20,608 bases of DNA. It comes from Gemmatimonadota bacterium (lineage in GTDB: Bacteria > Gemmatimonadota > Gemmatimonadetes > Longimicrobiales > Longimicrobiaceae). A program made the position numbers and the translations under genes. Shown in pieces: positions 1 to 7,366 of the stretch (position 1 is the first letter of the stretch; each line of letters begins with the position of its first letter). The stretch lies in contig JAHWJV010000011.1 of the NCBI GenBank assembly GCA_019348265.1, positions 1-20,608 of the forward strand, written 5' to 3'. The notes under the pieces were generated by a model. It saw nothing but the letters and a program-made list of their open reading frames with translations, did not search any database and had not been told where the DNA came from.

Positions 1-1
1 C

Positions 2-241
2 GACTTCGCCCGCGACGTGGTCCTCGGCGCCGGCGCCTACCACGGACGCATGCTGCTGCTCGACCGCGACTGCGCCGCGGAGAGCACCGGCCACGGCACG
101 CCGATGCCGCAGCTGGTGCACGGAGGGCCCGGCCGGGCCGGCGGCGGCGTGGAGGAGGCCGGCCTGCGGGCCGTGCTGCACCACATGCAGCGCACCGCCC
201 TGCAAGGCAGCCCCGCCGCCCTCGAGGCGGTGTGCCGGTGA
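2..241 (+). CDS. Aldehyde dehydrogenase, PaaZ/PaaN/BoxD type, C-terminal fragment
   Basis: Only the last 79 codons are present; the gene begins left of the window. The frame is open from base 2 and ends with TGA at 239-241. The segment reading HGTPMPQLVHGGPGRAGGG, followed by a 'LHHMQRTALQGSP' stretch, is the conserved end of the aldehyde dehydrogenase domain in PaaZ-type ring-cleavage enzymes and in 3,4-dehydroadipyl-CoA semialdehyde dehydrogenase (BoxD). These oxidise a CoA-linked semialdehyde with NADP in aerobic phenylacetate or benzoate breakdown. The protein stops straight after the ALDH domain, so it lacks the MaoC-type hydratase domain of full PaaZ and fits a BoxD-like or stand-alone ALDH better. 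It overlaps the next gene by four bases. Codon use looks actinobacterial and even more GC-rich than the genes to the right. The family is confident; the substrate is inferred. Confidence 0.75.
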   Translation, partial: DFARDVVLGAGAYHGRMLLLDRDCAAESTGHGTPMPQLVHGGPGRAGGGVEEAGLRAVLHHMQRTALQGSPAALEAVCR

Positions 242-369
242 GCGCCCGGACCGCCCTCGTCCTGGGAGGCAGCAGCGGCATCGGCGCCGCGACGACCCGC
301 CGGCTCGCCGCCGACGGCTGGACCGTCGTCGTCGCCGCGCGCCGCCTGGACCGGCTCGGCGCGCTGTCC
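238..369 (+). CDS. Short-chain dehydrogenase/reductase, N-terminal fragment broken at junction
   Basis: From the GTG at 238 the product begins MSARTALVLGGSSGIGAA, followed by a 'RRLAADGWTVVVAARRLDRL' type helix and second strand. This is the N-terminal Rossmann half of an SDR, with the TGxxxGIG cofactor loop in the variant form GGSSGIG and a basic RR pair after the second strand that suggests NADP preference. GTG at 238 is chosen because it gives a GTGA four-base overlap with the preceding stop and has GAGGCGG about eight bases upstream; GTG at 232 is an alternative. After roughly 45 residues the SDR likeness ends. The frame runs on to 768, but there it only mirrors the minus-strand regulator. 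The catalytic Ser-Tyr-Lys part is absent, so this is not a functional enzyme as it stands. Confidence 0.7.
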
Positions 370-380
370 GCCGTGACGCG
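355..380. other. Junction between two unrelated sequences
   Basis: SDR similarity on the plus strand ends and CdaR-type similarity on the minus strand begins within the same ~25 bases. No inverted repeats, target-site duplication or integrase gene is visible around it. The left side reads as an actinobacterial catabolic operon and the right side as Gemmatimonadota-like. The exact breakpoint cannot be fixed by eye because both frames stay open across it. Confidence 0.65.
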
Positions 381-1263
381 CGGCATAGAGTGCCTCGCGG
401 TAGGAGCGGCGGAGCTGGGTGACGACAGCCGCTCCGGTATACGCCTGCCCCACGCCGCAGGTCACGCGGATCCCCTCCGCGTCCAGCGCCTCCCGGAGAT
501 CGTGCGCGAGCTGCAACGGCTCCGACTGCGGGGCCAGCGGGGCGACCTCCGGGAGGATGACGATCTCGCGACCGCGCAGGACGCCCGACGGAGTACCGGG
601 TGCGATCGCGTGCAGCAGTCGCTGGATCGTGCCGTAATCCGCGGCCGTGAACTCGGCGGTGGACCCCTGCGGCGATGCCAGGAGAGCGACGATGACGACC
701 CGCGGCTGCTTGAAGTCCCACCCCACCACCTTTCCGATGAGCCGCGCACGGCGGATCTCCGCGGGTGAGCCCCGGAGCAGCGAGTAGAGCGCCAGGTCCG
801 GCCCGATGCTGTCTCGCGCGCTGACCGACGCGCCGCGCGCGAACTCGAGCCCCATTCCGGCCGCGGCCGCGGCGGAGAAAACCAGGGTGCGAACGTCCGC
901 GGGGGCTCCGTGGGCGATGAGCACTCCGAAGGGCCGGTCGTCGACCTGGAGAGGGACGTACACCCCGGCGCCCGGGGCGAGGAAGCCGGCCTGCTCGGAC
1001 ACCGGCGAGTGCAGGATCCGGTTGAGGAGATCCGCTTCGTTGACCTCGGGGGATTCGATCTCCACCGTCCGCTGCTCGCGCAGCGCGATCAGCGCGTGCA
1101 GATCGATCTGGCCCAGCGCGCGCGCTCCGCTCGACGCCAGCACCACCCCTTCCTCGTTGGTCAGGCTGAACGGCACCTCCAGCCGCTCGGTCAGCCGGTA
1201 GACGAGCTCGCGCGCCGCCGTGGAGGTCGCGCTACGGATGCCAATCCCCCGCGTGGGTGCCAT
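370..1263 (-). CDS. CdaR/PucR-type transcriptional regulator, C-terminus lost
   Basis: Read from ATG at 1263, residues ~15-140 resemble the sugar-diacid recognition domain: 'LVYRLTERLEVPFSLTNEEG' and an acidic/aliphatic pattern up to 'GVYVPLQVDDRPFGVLIAHG'. Residues ~170-297 form the GGDEF-like middle domain of CdaR/PucR proteins, ending at 'LRRSYREALYAARHG'. Family members are normally about 370-385 residues and finish with a PucR-type helix-turn-helix. Here only ~297 recognisable residues remain and the HTH is missing at the junction near 370; the frame runs on to base 37 as unrelated peptide. Without the HTH it could not bind DNA in the usual way. It is divergent from the molybdopterin oxidoreductase operon and may originally have controlled it (inference). 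The start is uncertain: ATG at 1410 is also in frame, and neither has a convincing ribosome site. Confidence 0.7.
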
Positions 1264-1670
1264 TTGGATGAGGTCGCTGTCGGGTCGTGACGCACGGCGC
1301 GCGCGCGCCTGCTCCGACGCGCGCCCCCTCGCACGCTCGTCGAAACGCTGCACCCGGTTGACTACAGAGTATACCCTGAGGCCAATCCATGCACGCCGGA
1401 AGTGTACCATGGGGCCACGGCCAGTGAGTCCGGTCCGCTCCGAGCCGCCGATCTGACCGGGGCGAACGAGACGCGGACACATATCGGATGGCTGCGCGCA
1501 CCCGGTCCGCGAACGGTCGTTCTCAGTAGATGCGTCGAGCCTGGCGTCATCTAGCCATCGCGCGTGAGGGCGGAAGTATGGAAATTGCCCGCCGAGTCCG
1601 GCGGTGAACCCGGCGGCCGGGCACACGGCCGTCGGCCGAGCACCCCCACTCACGCCGACCCCGCGCAGAG
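1264..1670. promoter_or_regulatory. Divergent spacer with possible minus-strand promoter
   Basis: This 407-bp stretch separates the CdaR-type gene (minus) from the oxidoreductase operon (plus) and should hold the promoters of both. On the minus strand a TATACT box, preceded by GG, lies at about 1371-1376, roughly 110 bases before ATG 1263, and could be a -10 element; no good -35 is visible. On the plus strand I see no convincing promoter or strong ribosome site before ATG 1671, only GCAGAG directly upstream. No RNA gene or repeat was recognised. Confidence 0.3.
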
Positions 1671-4277
1671 ATGACGGAACGCGGCAACATCGACCCCGAG
1701 GAACGCGACGAGCTGGAGTCTCGCGCGGACGCCGACCCCGCCGGCGGAGCGCTGCGCGGAGACCGGCCCAGCGACGAGCAGGCGAACTCCTGGGAGTCCG
1801 CCAAGATGGGGCTGCGGGACGAGGAGCAGATCGGGCGCGAGCTGGAGACTCGGGGGGAGCCGCGATCGACGCGAGGCGACGAGGCCGATCACGGCGACGT
1901 GCTCGCCGTCACGCCGGAAGGGTTCACCGCGCTGAGGACCGGCGAGGTGAAGAAGACCGCCGCGGGGTTGAAGGCCGTGCAGGTCGCGATGCGGTACGCG
2001 GTGAAGGAGCTCGGGATCGTGGATGGGCTGAAGATGATCTCCAGGCTGAACCAGCCCGACGGCTTCGACTGCCAGAGCTGCGCGTGGGCGGACCCGGCGC
2101 CGAAGGACCGCGCCTTCATGGCGGAGTACTGCGAGAACGGGGTGAAGGTCACCGCAGAGGAGAACACGCGGAGGGTCATCCCGCCCGAGTTCTTCCGCCG
2201 CTATAGCGTCGGCGAGCTCTCGCGCAGGTCCGACTTCTGGCTGCAGAAGCAGGGACGCATCACGCAGCCGATGGTCCTGCGCGACGGGGCGACGCACTAC
2301 GAGCCCATCGAGTGGGACGAAGCGTTCCGTCTGATGGCCGCTGAGCTCAAGGGGCTGGACTCACCGGACGAGGCGGCGTTCTACACCTCCGGTCGCACCA
2401 GCAACGAGACCGCCTTCCTCTACCAGCTCTTCGTTCGGCAGTTCGGGACGAACAACCTTCCGGACTGCTCGAACATGTGTCACGAGTCGAGCGGTGCCGC
2501 GCTTTCCGACACGATCGGCGTCGGGAAGGGCACGGTCACGCTCGACGACCTGGTGAATACGGACCTCGTCATCAGCGTCGGTCAGAACCCGGGCAGCTGC
2601 CACCCGCGCATGCTGACCGCTCTGCAGCAGGCGAAGCGGAACGGCGCCAAGATCATCGCGATCAACCCTTTGCCGGAGACGGGGCTCAACCACTTCAAGC
2701 ACCCGCAGGACCTGAAGCACCCGCTCCGCGCCCTCGACGTTCTGATCGGAGCGGGGACGCAGCTCGCCGACCTGTTCGTCCCGGTGCGTGTGGTCGGAGA
2801 CGTAGCGATGATGAAGGGGATCCTGAAGGAGCTGCTGGAGGAGGAGGAGCGTCGGCCGGGCACCGCGTTCGACCACGAGTTCATTCGCGACCACACGCAC
2901 GGGTACGATGCGCTGGTGGCGGACCTGCGCGAGGAGTCCTGGGAGCTGATCGTCGAGCAGAGCGGCATCGCCCGCGAGCAGATCCGGCGCGCGGCCGAGA
3001 TGGTGATGGCGGCGGAGCGGATCATCATCAGCTGGGCGATGGGCCTCACGCAGCAGCCGCAGGCGGTCGCCGCCATCCAGCAGTGCGTGAACCTGCTTCT
3101 GCTCAGGGGGAGCATCGGCAAGCCCGGCGCGGGTGCGCTCCCGGTGCGCGGACACAGCAACGTGCAGGGCGACCGCACGATGGGCATCTGGGAGCGGGTG
3201 AGCGAGAGCTTTCTCGATCGGCTCGCGGCGGAGTTCGCTTTCCACCCGCCGCGCCACCACGGGTACGACACGGTCGAGTCGATCAAGGCGATGCACGCGG
3301 GGAAGGTGAAGGTGTTCTTCGGGATGGGCGGGAACTTCCTTTCCGCGACGCCGGACACCGAGTACACCGCCGAGGCGCTGCGCCGCTGCCGGCTTACCGC
3401 GCAGGTCTCCATCAAGCTGAACCGCGGTCACCTCGTAACGGGCCGGCAGGCGCTGATCCTGCCCACCATCGGCCGCGCCGAAAAGGACGTGCAGGCGACG
3501 GGGCTGCAGTTCGTCACCGTCGAGAACTCGATGGGGGTGGTGAGCGCATCCAGGGGAGTGCTGGAGCCCGTGTCGGATCGACTGCTGAGCGAGCCCGCGA
3601 TCGTCGCGCGGCTCGCGGAAGCCACACTGGGCGCGCGGAGCACGGTCGACTGGTCGGCGCTGGTCGCCGACTACGATCGGATCCGCGAGCACATCGAGCG
3701 CGTGGTCCCCGGCTTCGAACAGTTCAACCGCCGCATCCGCGAGCCCGGTGGCTTCTACCTGCCGAACCTGGCCCGAGACCGCCGCGAGTTCACGACCACG
3801 ACGCGCAAAGCGAATCTGACCGTCCACCCGATTCATCGGGTCGAGCTGGAGCCGTGGCAGCTCATCATGATGACTATGCGCAGCCACGACCAGTTCAACA
3901 CCACCGTGTACGGCCTGGACGACCGCTACCGCGGCATCTTCAACGAGCGCCGCGTGGTGATGATGAACGCCGAGGACATCCGCGCCCTCGGGATCAGAGC
4001 GGGGGAGGTGGTAGACCTCACCAGCCACTTCCGGGGGAAGCGTCGCACCGCTCGACAGTTCGTCGTGGTGGAGTTCCCGATTCCGCGACGGTGCGCGGCG
4101 ACCTACTCCCCCGAGACCAACGTGCTCGTACCGATCGAGAGCGTGGCGGAGCGGAGCAACACGCCCACCTCCAAGTTCGTCGTCATCACCGTTCAGCCGT
4201 CGGCGAGCGGCGGCCGCTTCGACTACGATAGCGTCGAGCAGGCGCAGCCGCTCCCGGGCGCCGGAGCGAGCGCGTGA
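1671..4277 (+). CDS. FdhF/YdeP-family molybdopterin oxidoreductase (formate dehydrogenase-like)
   Basis: An 868-residue protein of the 'oxidoreductase alpha (molybdopterin) subunit' family that contains E. coli YdeP. Residues ~130-155 carry the degenerate N-terminal Cys motif (GFDCQSCAWADP, Cys134 and Cys137, then Cys154 in CENG) where true formate dehydrogenases hold a 4Fe-4S cluster. SNMCHESS puts Cys270 where FdhF has its catalytic selenocysteine. 'GRTSNETAFLYQLFVRQFG', 'DLVISVGQNPGSCHPRML' and the C-terminal dinucleotide-binding domain (MMTMRSHDQFNTTVYG, ~735-750) are family hallmarks. The usual reaction would be two-electron oxidation of formate or a similar small substrate in the cytoplasm; YdeP-type proteins are poorly characterised and the substrate is not known. 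No Tat signal is present. The first ~70 residues are acidic and extra relative to the family, and ATG 1806 is a possible later start. It overlaps the next gene. Confidence 0.9.
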   Translation: MTERGNIDPEERDELESRADADPAGGALRGDRPSDEQANSWESAKMGLRDEEQIGRELETRGEPRSTRGDEADHGDVLAVTPEGFTALRTGEVKKTAAGLKAVQVAMRYAVKELGIVDGLKMISRLNQPDGFDCQSCAWADPAPKDRAFMAEYCENGVKVTAEENTRRVIPPEFFRRYSVGELSRRSDFWLQKQGRITQPMVLRDGATHYEPIEWDEAFRLMAAELKGLDSPDEAAFYTSGRTSNETAFLYQLFVRQFGTNNLPDCSNMCHESSGAALSDTIGVGKGTVTLDDLVNTDLVISVGQNPGSCHPRMLTALQQAKRNGAKIIAINPLPETGLNHFKHPQDLKHPLRALDVLIGAGTQLADLFVPVRVVGDVAMMKGILKELLEEEERRPGTAFDHEFIRDHTHGYDALVADLREESWELIVEQSGIAREQIRRAAEMVMAAERIIISWAMGLTQQPQAVAAIQQCVNLLLLRGSIGKPGAGALPVRGHSNVQGDRTMGIWERVSESFLDRLAAEFAFHPPRHHGYDTVESIKAMHAGKVKVFFGMGGNFLSATPDTEYTAEALRRCRLTAQVSIKLNRGHLVTGRQALILPTIGRAEKDVQATGLQFVTVENSMGVVSASRGVLEPVSDRLLSEPAIVARLAEATLGARSTVDWSALVADYDRIREHIERVVPGFEQFNRRIREPGGFYLPNLARDRREFTTTTRKANLTVHPIHRVELEPWQLIMMTMRSHDQFNTTVYGLDDRYRGIFNERRVVMMNAEDIRALGIRAGEVVDLTSHFRGKRRTARQFVVVEFPIPRRCAATYSPETNVLVPIESVAERSNTPTSKFVVITVQPSASGGRFDYDSVEQAQPLPGAGASA

Positions 4278-5704
4278 AACGCTACGATGCGGTGGTGGGC
4301 TCCGGCCCCAACGGGCTGTCCGCGGCGATTGCGATGGCGCAGGCGGGCCGCTCGGTGGTCGTGCGGGAAGCGGCGGACACGCTGGGCGGCGGGATGCGCT
4401 CGGAGGAGCTCACGCTCCCGGGCTTTCTCCACGACGTCTGCTCCATCGTGCATCCGCTCGCGGTCTCATCGCCCTTTTTCCGCACGCTCCCTCTCGAGGA
4501 GCATGGGCTCGAATGGGTGCACTCCCCCGCCTGCCTGGCGCATCCCTTCGATGACGGCTCTGTCGCGCTCCTGGAACGTTCCCTCGAGGAGACGGGTGCT
4601 ACGCTCGGCCCGGACGGTCGCGCCTGGAAGAAGCTGCTGGGGCGCTGGGTGGATCGCTGGCTGGTGCTCGCCGAGGATGTCCTCGGCCCGCTGGAGTTCC
4701 CGGACCACCCGTTCATGCTGGCGCACTTCGGGCTTTACGGCCTGCGTCCCGCCTACAGCCTCGCCAGGAGCAGCTTCGAGGGAGACCGCGCCCGCGCGCT
4801 CTTCGCCGGAAACGCGGCGCACTCCATGGTCCCGCTCACCCGGAGCCCCACCTCGGCCTTCGGCCTGACGCTAGCCGCCGCCGGGCACGCGGTCGGCTGG
4901 CCGATCGCCCGGGGTGGCTCGCAGAGCATCGCGAACGCGCTGGCGGCGCACCTGCGCTCCCTCGGCGGCGAGATCGTCACGGGTGCTCCGGTCGAGAACA
5001 TCGACGAGCTCCAGGGGACGCATACGATCCTGCTCGACCTGACACCGCGGCAGGTGCTGCGCATCGCCGGCCACCGGCTGTCCGGACGCTACCGTCGCGC
5101 GCTGGAGCGGTATCGCTACGGGGCCGGGTCGTTCAAGATGGACTGGGCGCTGAGCGAGCCGATCCCCTGGCGAAACCCGGAGTGCCGCCGCGCGGCGACG
5201 GTGCACCTGGGCGGCACGCTGGACGAGATCGCCGCCTCAGAGGCTGCGCCCCTCGCGGGCGAGGTCCCGGAGAAGCCCTTCGTGCTCCTGGTGCAGCCCA
5301 CGCTCTTCGACCCCTCGCGCGCGCCAACGGGGAAGCAGTCCGCCTGGGCATACTGCCACGTACCCTTCGGCAACGACGTCGACATGACGGAGGCGATCGA
5401 GGCGCAGATCGAGCGCTTCGCCCCTGGCTTTCGAGACGTCGTCATCGCCCGCAGCACCATGAACCCGAGCGCACTGGAGCGACACAACCCGAATCTGGTC
5501 GGCGGCGACATCAGCGCCGGGGCGATGATGCTCCGGCAGGTGTTCTTCCGCCCCGCGCTCCAGCGGGTCCCCTACGCTACGCCCGTGGACGGCCTCTACG
5601 TGTGCTCCGCCTCGACACCGCCCGGCGGCGCGGTGCACGGGATGTGCGGCTACTACGCCGCTCGCGCCGCCCTGGGGCGCCAGATCACCGCCCCGGAGAG
5701 TTGA
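4274..5704 (+). CDS. CrtI-like FAD-dependent oxidoreductase (phytoene dehydrogenase-related)
   Basis: A 476-residue flavoprotein. The N-terminus has the dinucleotide-binding loop GSGPNG (residues 9-14) followed by an acidic strand end (VVVREAADTLGGGMRSEEL). The C-terminus (about 439-467) has the second FAD motif, 'DGLYVCSASTPPGGAVHGMCG', as in phytoene desaturase/amine-oxidase-fold enzymes. It is not a carotenoid enzyme by context, since no other carotenoid genes are near. GTG 4274 is the start: it overlaps the preceding stop and has GGAG seven bases upstream. The FDH-like gene overlaps its 5' end and fdhD follows eight bases after its stop, so the three genes are almost certainly cotranscribed and this protein probably acts on the same substrate or as an electron acceptor (inference). 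No signal peptide or membrane segment is seen. The reaction is unknown. Confidence 0.85.
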   Translation: MKRYDAVVGSGPNGLSAAIAMAQAGRSVVVREAADTLGGGMRSEELTLPGFLHDVCSIVHPLAVSSPFFRTLPLEEHGLEWVHSPACLAHPFDDGSVALLERSLEETGATLGPDGRAWKKLLGRWVDRWLVLAEDVLGPLEFPDHPFMLAHFGLYGLRPAYSLARSSFEGDRARALFAGNAAHSMVPLTRSPTSAFGLTLAAAGHAVGWPIARGGSQSIANALAAHLRSLGGEIVTGAPVENIDELQGTHTILLDLTPRQVLRIAGHRLSGRYRRALERYRYGAGSFKMDWALSEPIPWRNPECRRAATVHLGGTLDEIAASEAAPLAGEVPEKPFVLLVQPTLFDPSRAPTGKQSAWAYCHVPFGNDVDMTEAIEAQIERFAPGFRDVVIARSTMNPSALERHNPNLVGGDISAGAMMLRQVFFRPALQRVPYATPVDGLYVCSASTPPGGAVHGMCGYYAARAALGRQITAPES

Positions 5705-5712
5705 GCAGACCC

Positions 5713-6609
5713 ATGCCCGATCCGCTTGCCACCACGTCGCAAGCGCGGCCGCCCGCGATCCCGGCACCCCGCCGACGCAAGGGGAGCGTGACCCGCCGCG
5801 GCATAGAGCGCGTGCGCGTGAAGGGTGGGCTCATCGCGCGATCCGAGGGCCGCGACGCGCTCGCGACCGAGGAGCCGCTGGAGATCCGCGTTGCGCGCGC
5901 CGACGGCACGATCCTGCCGACTTCCGTCACCATGCGCACGCCCGGCGCGGACTTCGAGCTCGCCGCCGGATTCCTGTTCGCCGAAGGCGTTCTCGACGAC
6001 GCCTCGCACGTGCTCGCGATCCGCTACTGCGTCGACGGGGAGCAGCGCTACAACCGCGTCACGGTCCACGTCGCGCCGCAAGCTCCGGCTCCCGACGTCT
6101 CACTGCAGCGGAACTTCTATACGACCTCCAGCTGCGGCGTGTGCGGCAAGCAGTCGATCGAGGCCGCGCTGGCGGTGGGATGCGCTCCGATCGCCAGCGA
6201 GGTCAGCGTCAGCGCCGCGACGCTTCTAACGCTCCCCGCCCGCCTGCGCGCCGCCCAGAAGCTCTTCGACTCCACCGGCGGCCTGCACGCCGCCGCTCTC
6301 TTCGACCTCACCGGCGACCTCCTCCGCGTCCGGGAGGACGTCGGCCGGCACAACGCGATGGATAAGCTGGTGGGCGCGTCGCTGCTAGCGGGCGAGCTCC
6401 CAGTCCAGGCTCGCCTGATGCTGGTCAGCGGTAGGCTCAGCTTCGAGCTGGTGCAGAAGGCCGCGCGCGCCGGCGTGCCGATCCTCGCCGGCGTTTCTGC
6501 CCCATCGAGCCTCGCCGTGGAGCTCGCCGACCAGGTGGGGATGACGCTCGTGGGTTTTCTGCGGGAGGGGTCGTTCAACGTGTACGCGGGTGGGGAGCGG
6601 GTGGGGTGA
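5713..6609 (+). CDS. fdhD: Formate dehydrogenase accessory sulfurtransferase FdhD
   Basis: A 298-residue FdhD. In E. coli this protein takes sulfur from the cysteine desulfurase IscS and passes it to the molybdenum cofactor of formate dehydrogenase, which is inactive without it. The diagnostic motif is present: 'YTTSSCGVCGK', with Cys141 and Cys144 as the sulfur-carrying CxxC pair. So are 'TGGLHAAALFD', 'REDVGRHNAMDKLVG' and 'VSGRLSFELVQKAARAGVPILAGVSAPSSLAVELA'. ATG 5713 is chosen because it follows the previous stop by eight bases; GGAGAG lies 12 bases upstream, inside the end of the flavoprotein gene. The N-terminal ~25 residues are Pro/Arg-rich and poorly conserved. Its place in the operon supports a formate-dehydrogenase-like role for the oxidoreductase at 1671-4277. 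Confidence 0.95.
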   Translation: MPDPLATTSQARPPAIPAPRRRKGSVTRRGIERVRVKGGLIARSEGRDALATEEPLEIRVARADGTILPTSVTMRTPGADFELAAGFLFAEGVLDDASHVLAIRYCVDGEQRYNRVTVHVAPQAPAPDVSLQRNFYTTSSCGVCGKQSIEAALAVGCAPIASEVSVSAATLLTLPARLRAAQKLFDSTGGLHAAALFDLTGDLLRVREDVGRHNAMDKLVGASLLAGELPVQARLMLVSGRLSFELVQKAARAGVPILAGVSAPSSLAVELADQVGMTLVGFLREGSFNVYAGGERVG

Positions 6610-6613
6610 AGAA

Positions 6614-6705
6614 GACTGCAGTCGTCAGTCGTCACTGAGGGCTGGCGCCTGACACGGTCCGAAAGACTGCAGACTGGAGACTGCAGACTGTAAAGACTGA
6701 CGACT
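6614..6705. repeat. GACTG/CAGTC word array with inverted arms
   Basis: Eight copies of GACTG or its complement CAGTC lie within about 86 bases. Two perfect 13-base copies of AGACTGCAGACTG sit at 6664-6676 and 6678-6690, one base apart. An 11-base perfect inverted pair, AGTCGTCAGTC at 6620-6630 and GACTGACGACT at 6695-6705, brackets the array. It lies where fdhD (plus) and the GNAT gene (minus) converge. The arms are too far apart for a classic terminator. I have the impression that similar arrays recur between genes in Gemmatimonadota, but this could not be checked here. Confidence 0.7.
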
Positions 6706-7366
6706 TCTTCCCCTCCAGCTGCTCCAGCATGTAGCAAAACGTGTCGCTCTGCAGCGGATGGTCGATGCGGTACGCGCGGCGCCAGATGAGGTACAGCAGG
6801 CGCAGCACCTCCTCGGAGGGGATTTCGGGGCGACGGTCGGCCACGGGCTCGCGGTAGAGGATGTAGCGGCCCTCGGCGGAGCGGGGGAGCCACGGGTGGA
6901 AGTAGCCGACGTCGAACGGAACGGCGCCGCCACTCTCGATCAGGGTGGCGAGCCAGCGGCTCTCCTGGCGCACCTCGCCGACGACCCAGGCGAGATCTTC
7001 GCCGCGTGTCTGTCGGGCGTCGGCGCGGAGCGCTTCCACCAGGTGCGCGCGTAGGTCGCGGCCGAGCTCGTTGCCGCGCTGATCGCTGCGGACGGCGAGG
7101 TAGGTGACGAACCCGGCGTTGGATGCGGCGAGGTACACCCCCGCGGCGGCGGCGGCGAGTCGCCCGTCGGGGCCGATCAGCCCCATCAGATGGTAGTCGC
7201 CGCCGGTGGGGAGTCCACGCCGCCGCTCTTCGAGCTCCGACAGCAGATCCGCCGTCGACTGCACGTCGCCGATCGACTCCCGGATCAGCTTCACCGCCTG
7301 CCTGGCGAGCGGGTTCCGGTCGTCCAGGATCTCGATCGGACGCAGCTCTTCAGTCCCGTCCGCCAT
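6632..7366 (-). CDS. GNAT-family N-acetyltransferase with repeat-derived C-terminal tail
   Basis: A 244-residue protein starting at ATG 7366. Residues ~60-115 look like a GNAT core: a beta strand with 'HLMGLIGPDGRLAAAAAGVYL', then 'GFVTYLAVRSDQRGNELGRDLRAHLVEAL', where QRGNELG (96-102) fits the acetyl-CoA pyrophosphate loop Q/R-x-x-G-x-G/A. The acceptor substrate cannot be told. It overlaps the end of the upstream amidohydrolase by 17 bases, so the two are translationally linked. The natural protein probably ended near 'YMLEQLEG' (~residue 219). The last 25 residues (KKSSVFTVCSLQSAVF onward) are read from the GACTG/CAGTC repeat array, which has extended the frame to a stop at 6632-6634. Confidence 0.7.
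   Translation of the reverse strand: MADGTEELRPIEILDDRNPLARQAVKLIRESIGDVQSTADLLSELEERRRGLPTGGDYHLMGLIGPDGRLAAAAAGVYLAASNAGFVTYLAVRSDQRGNELGRDLRAHLVEALRADARQTRGEDLAWVVGEVRQESRWLATLIESGGAVPFDVGYFHPWLPRSAEGRYILYREPVADRRPEIPSEEVLRLLYLIWRRAYRIDHPLQSDTFCYMLEQLEGKKSSVFTVCSLQSAVFRTVSGASPQ

Noticed and set aside
37..1653. One continuous 538-codon minus-strand gene
   Set aside because: Only ~370-1263 resembles CdaR/PucR. The part before 1263 is spacer-like, and the part after ~370 is the antisense of the ALDH and SDR fragments.
2361..4028. 555-codon minus-strand open frame
   Set aside because: It is antisense to the well-supported molybdopterin oxidoreductase; the composition is Arg/His/Asp-rich as expected of a high-GC shadow frame, and no motif is seen.
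2477..4231. 584-codon plus-strand frame inside the oxidoreductase gene
   Set aside because: It is the +1/+2 shadow of the real gene; low-complexity Arg/Gly/Ala-rich product without domains.
5182..5712. Longer FdhD beginning at 5182
   Set aside because: The extra codons lie in the wrong frame of the flavoprotein gene and have no FdhD similarity; ATG 5713 gives the normal family length.
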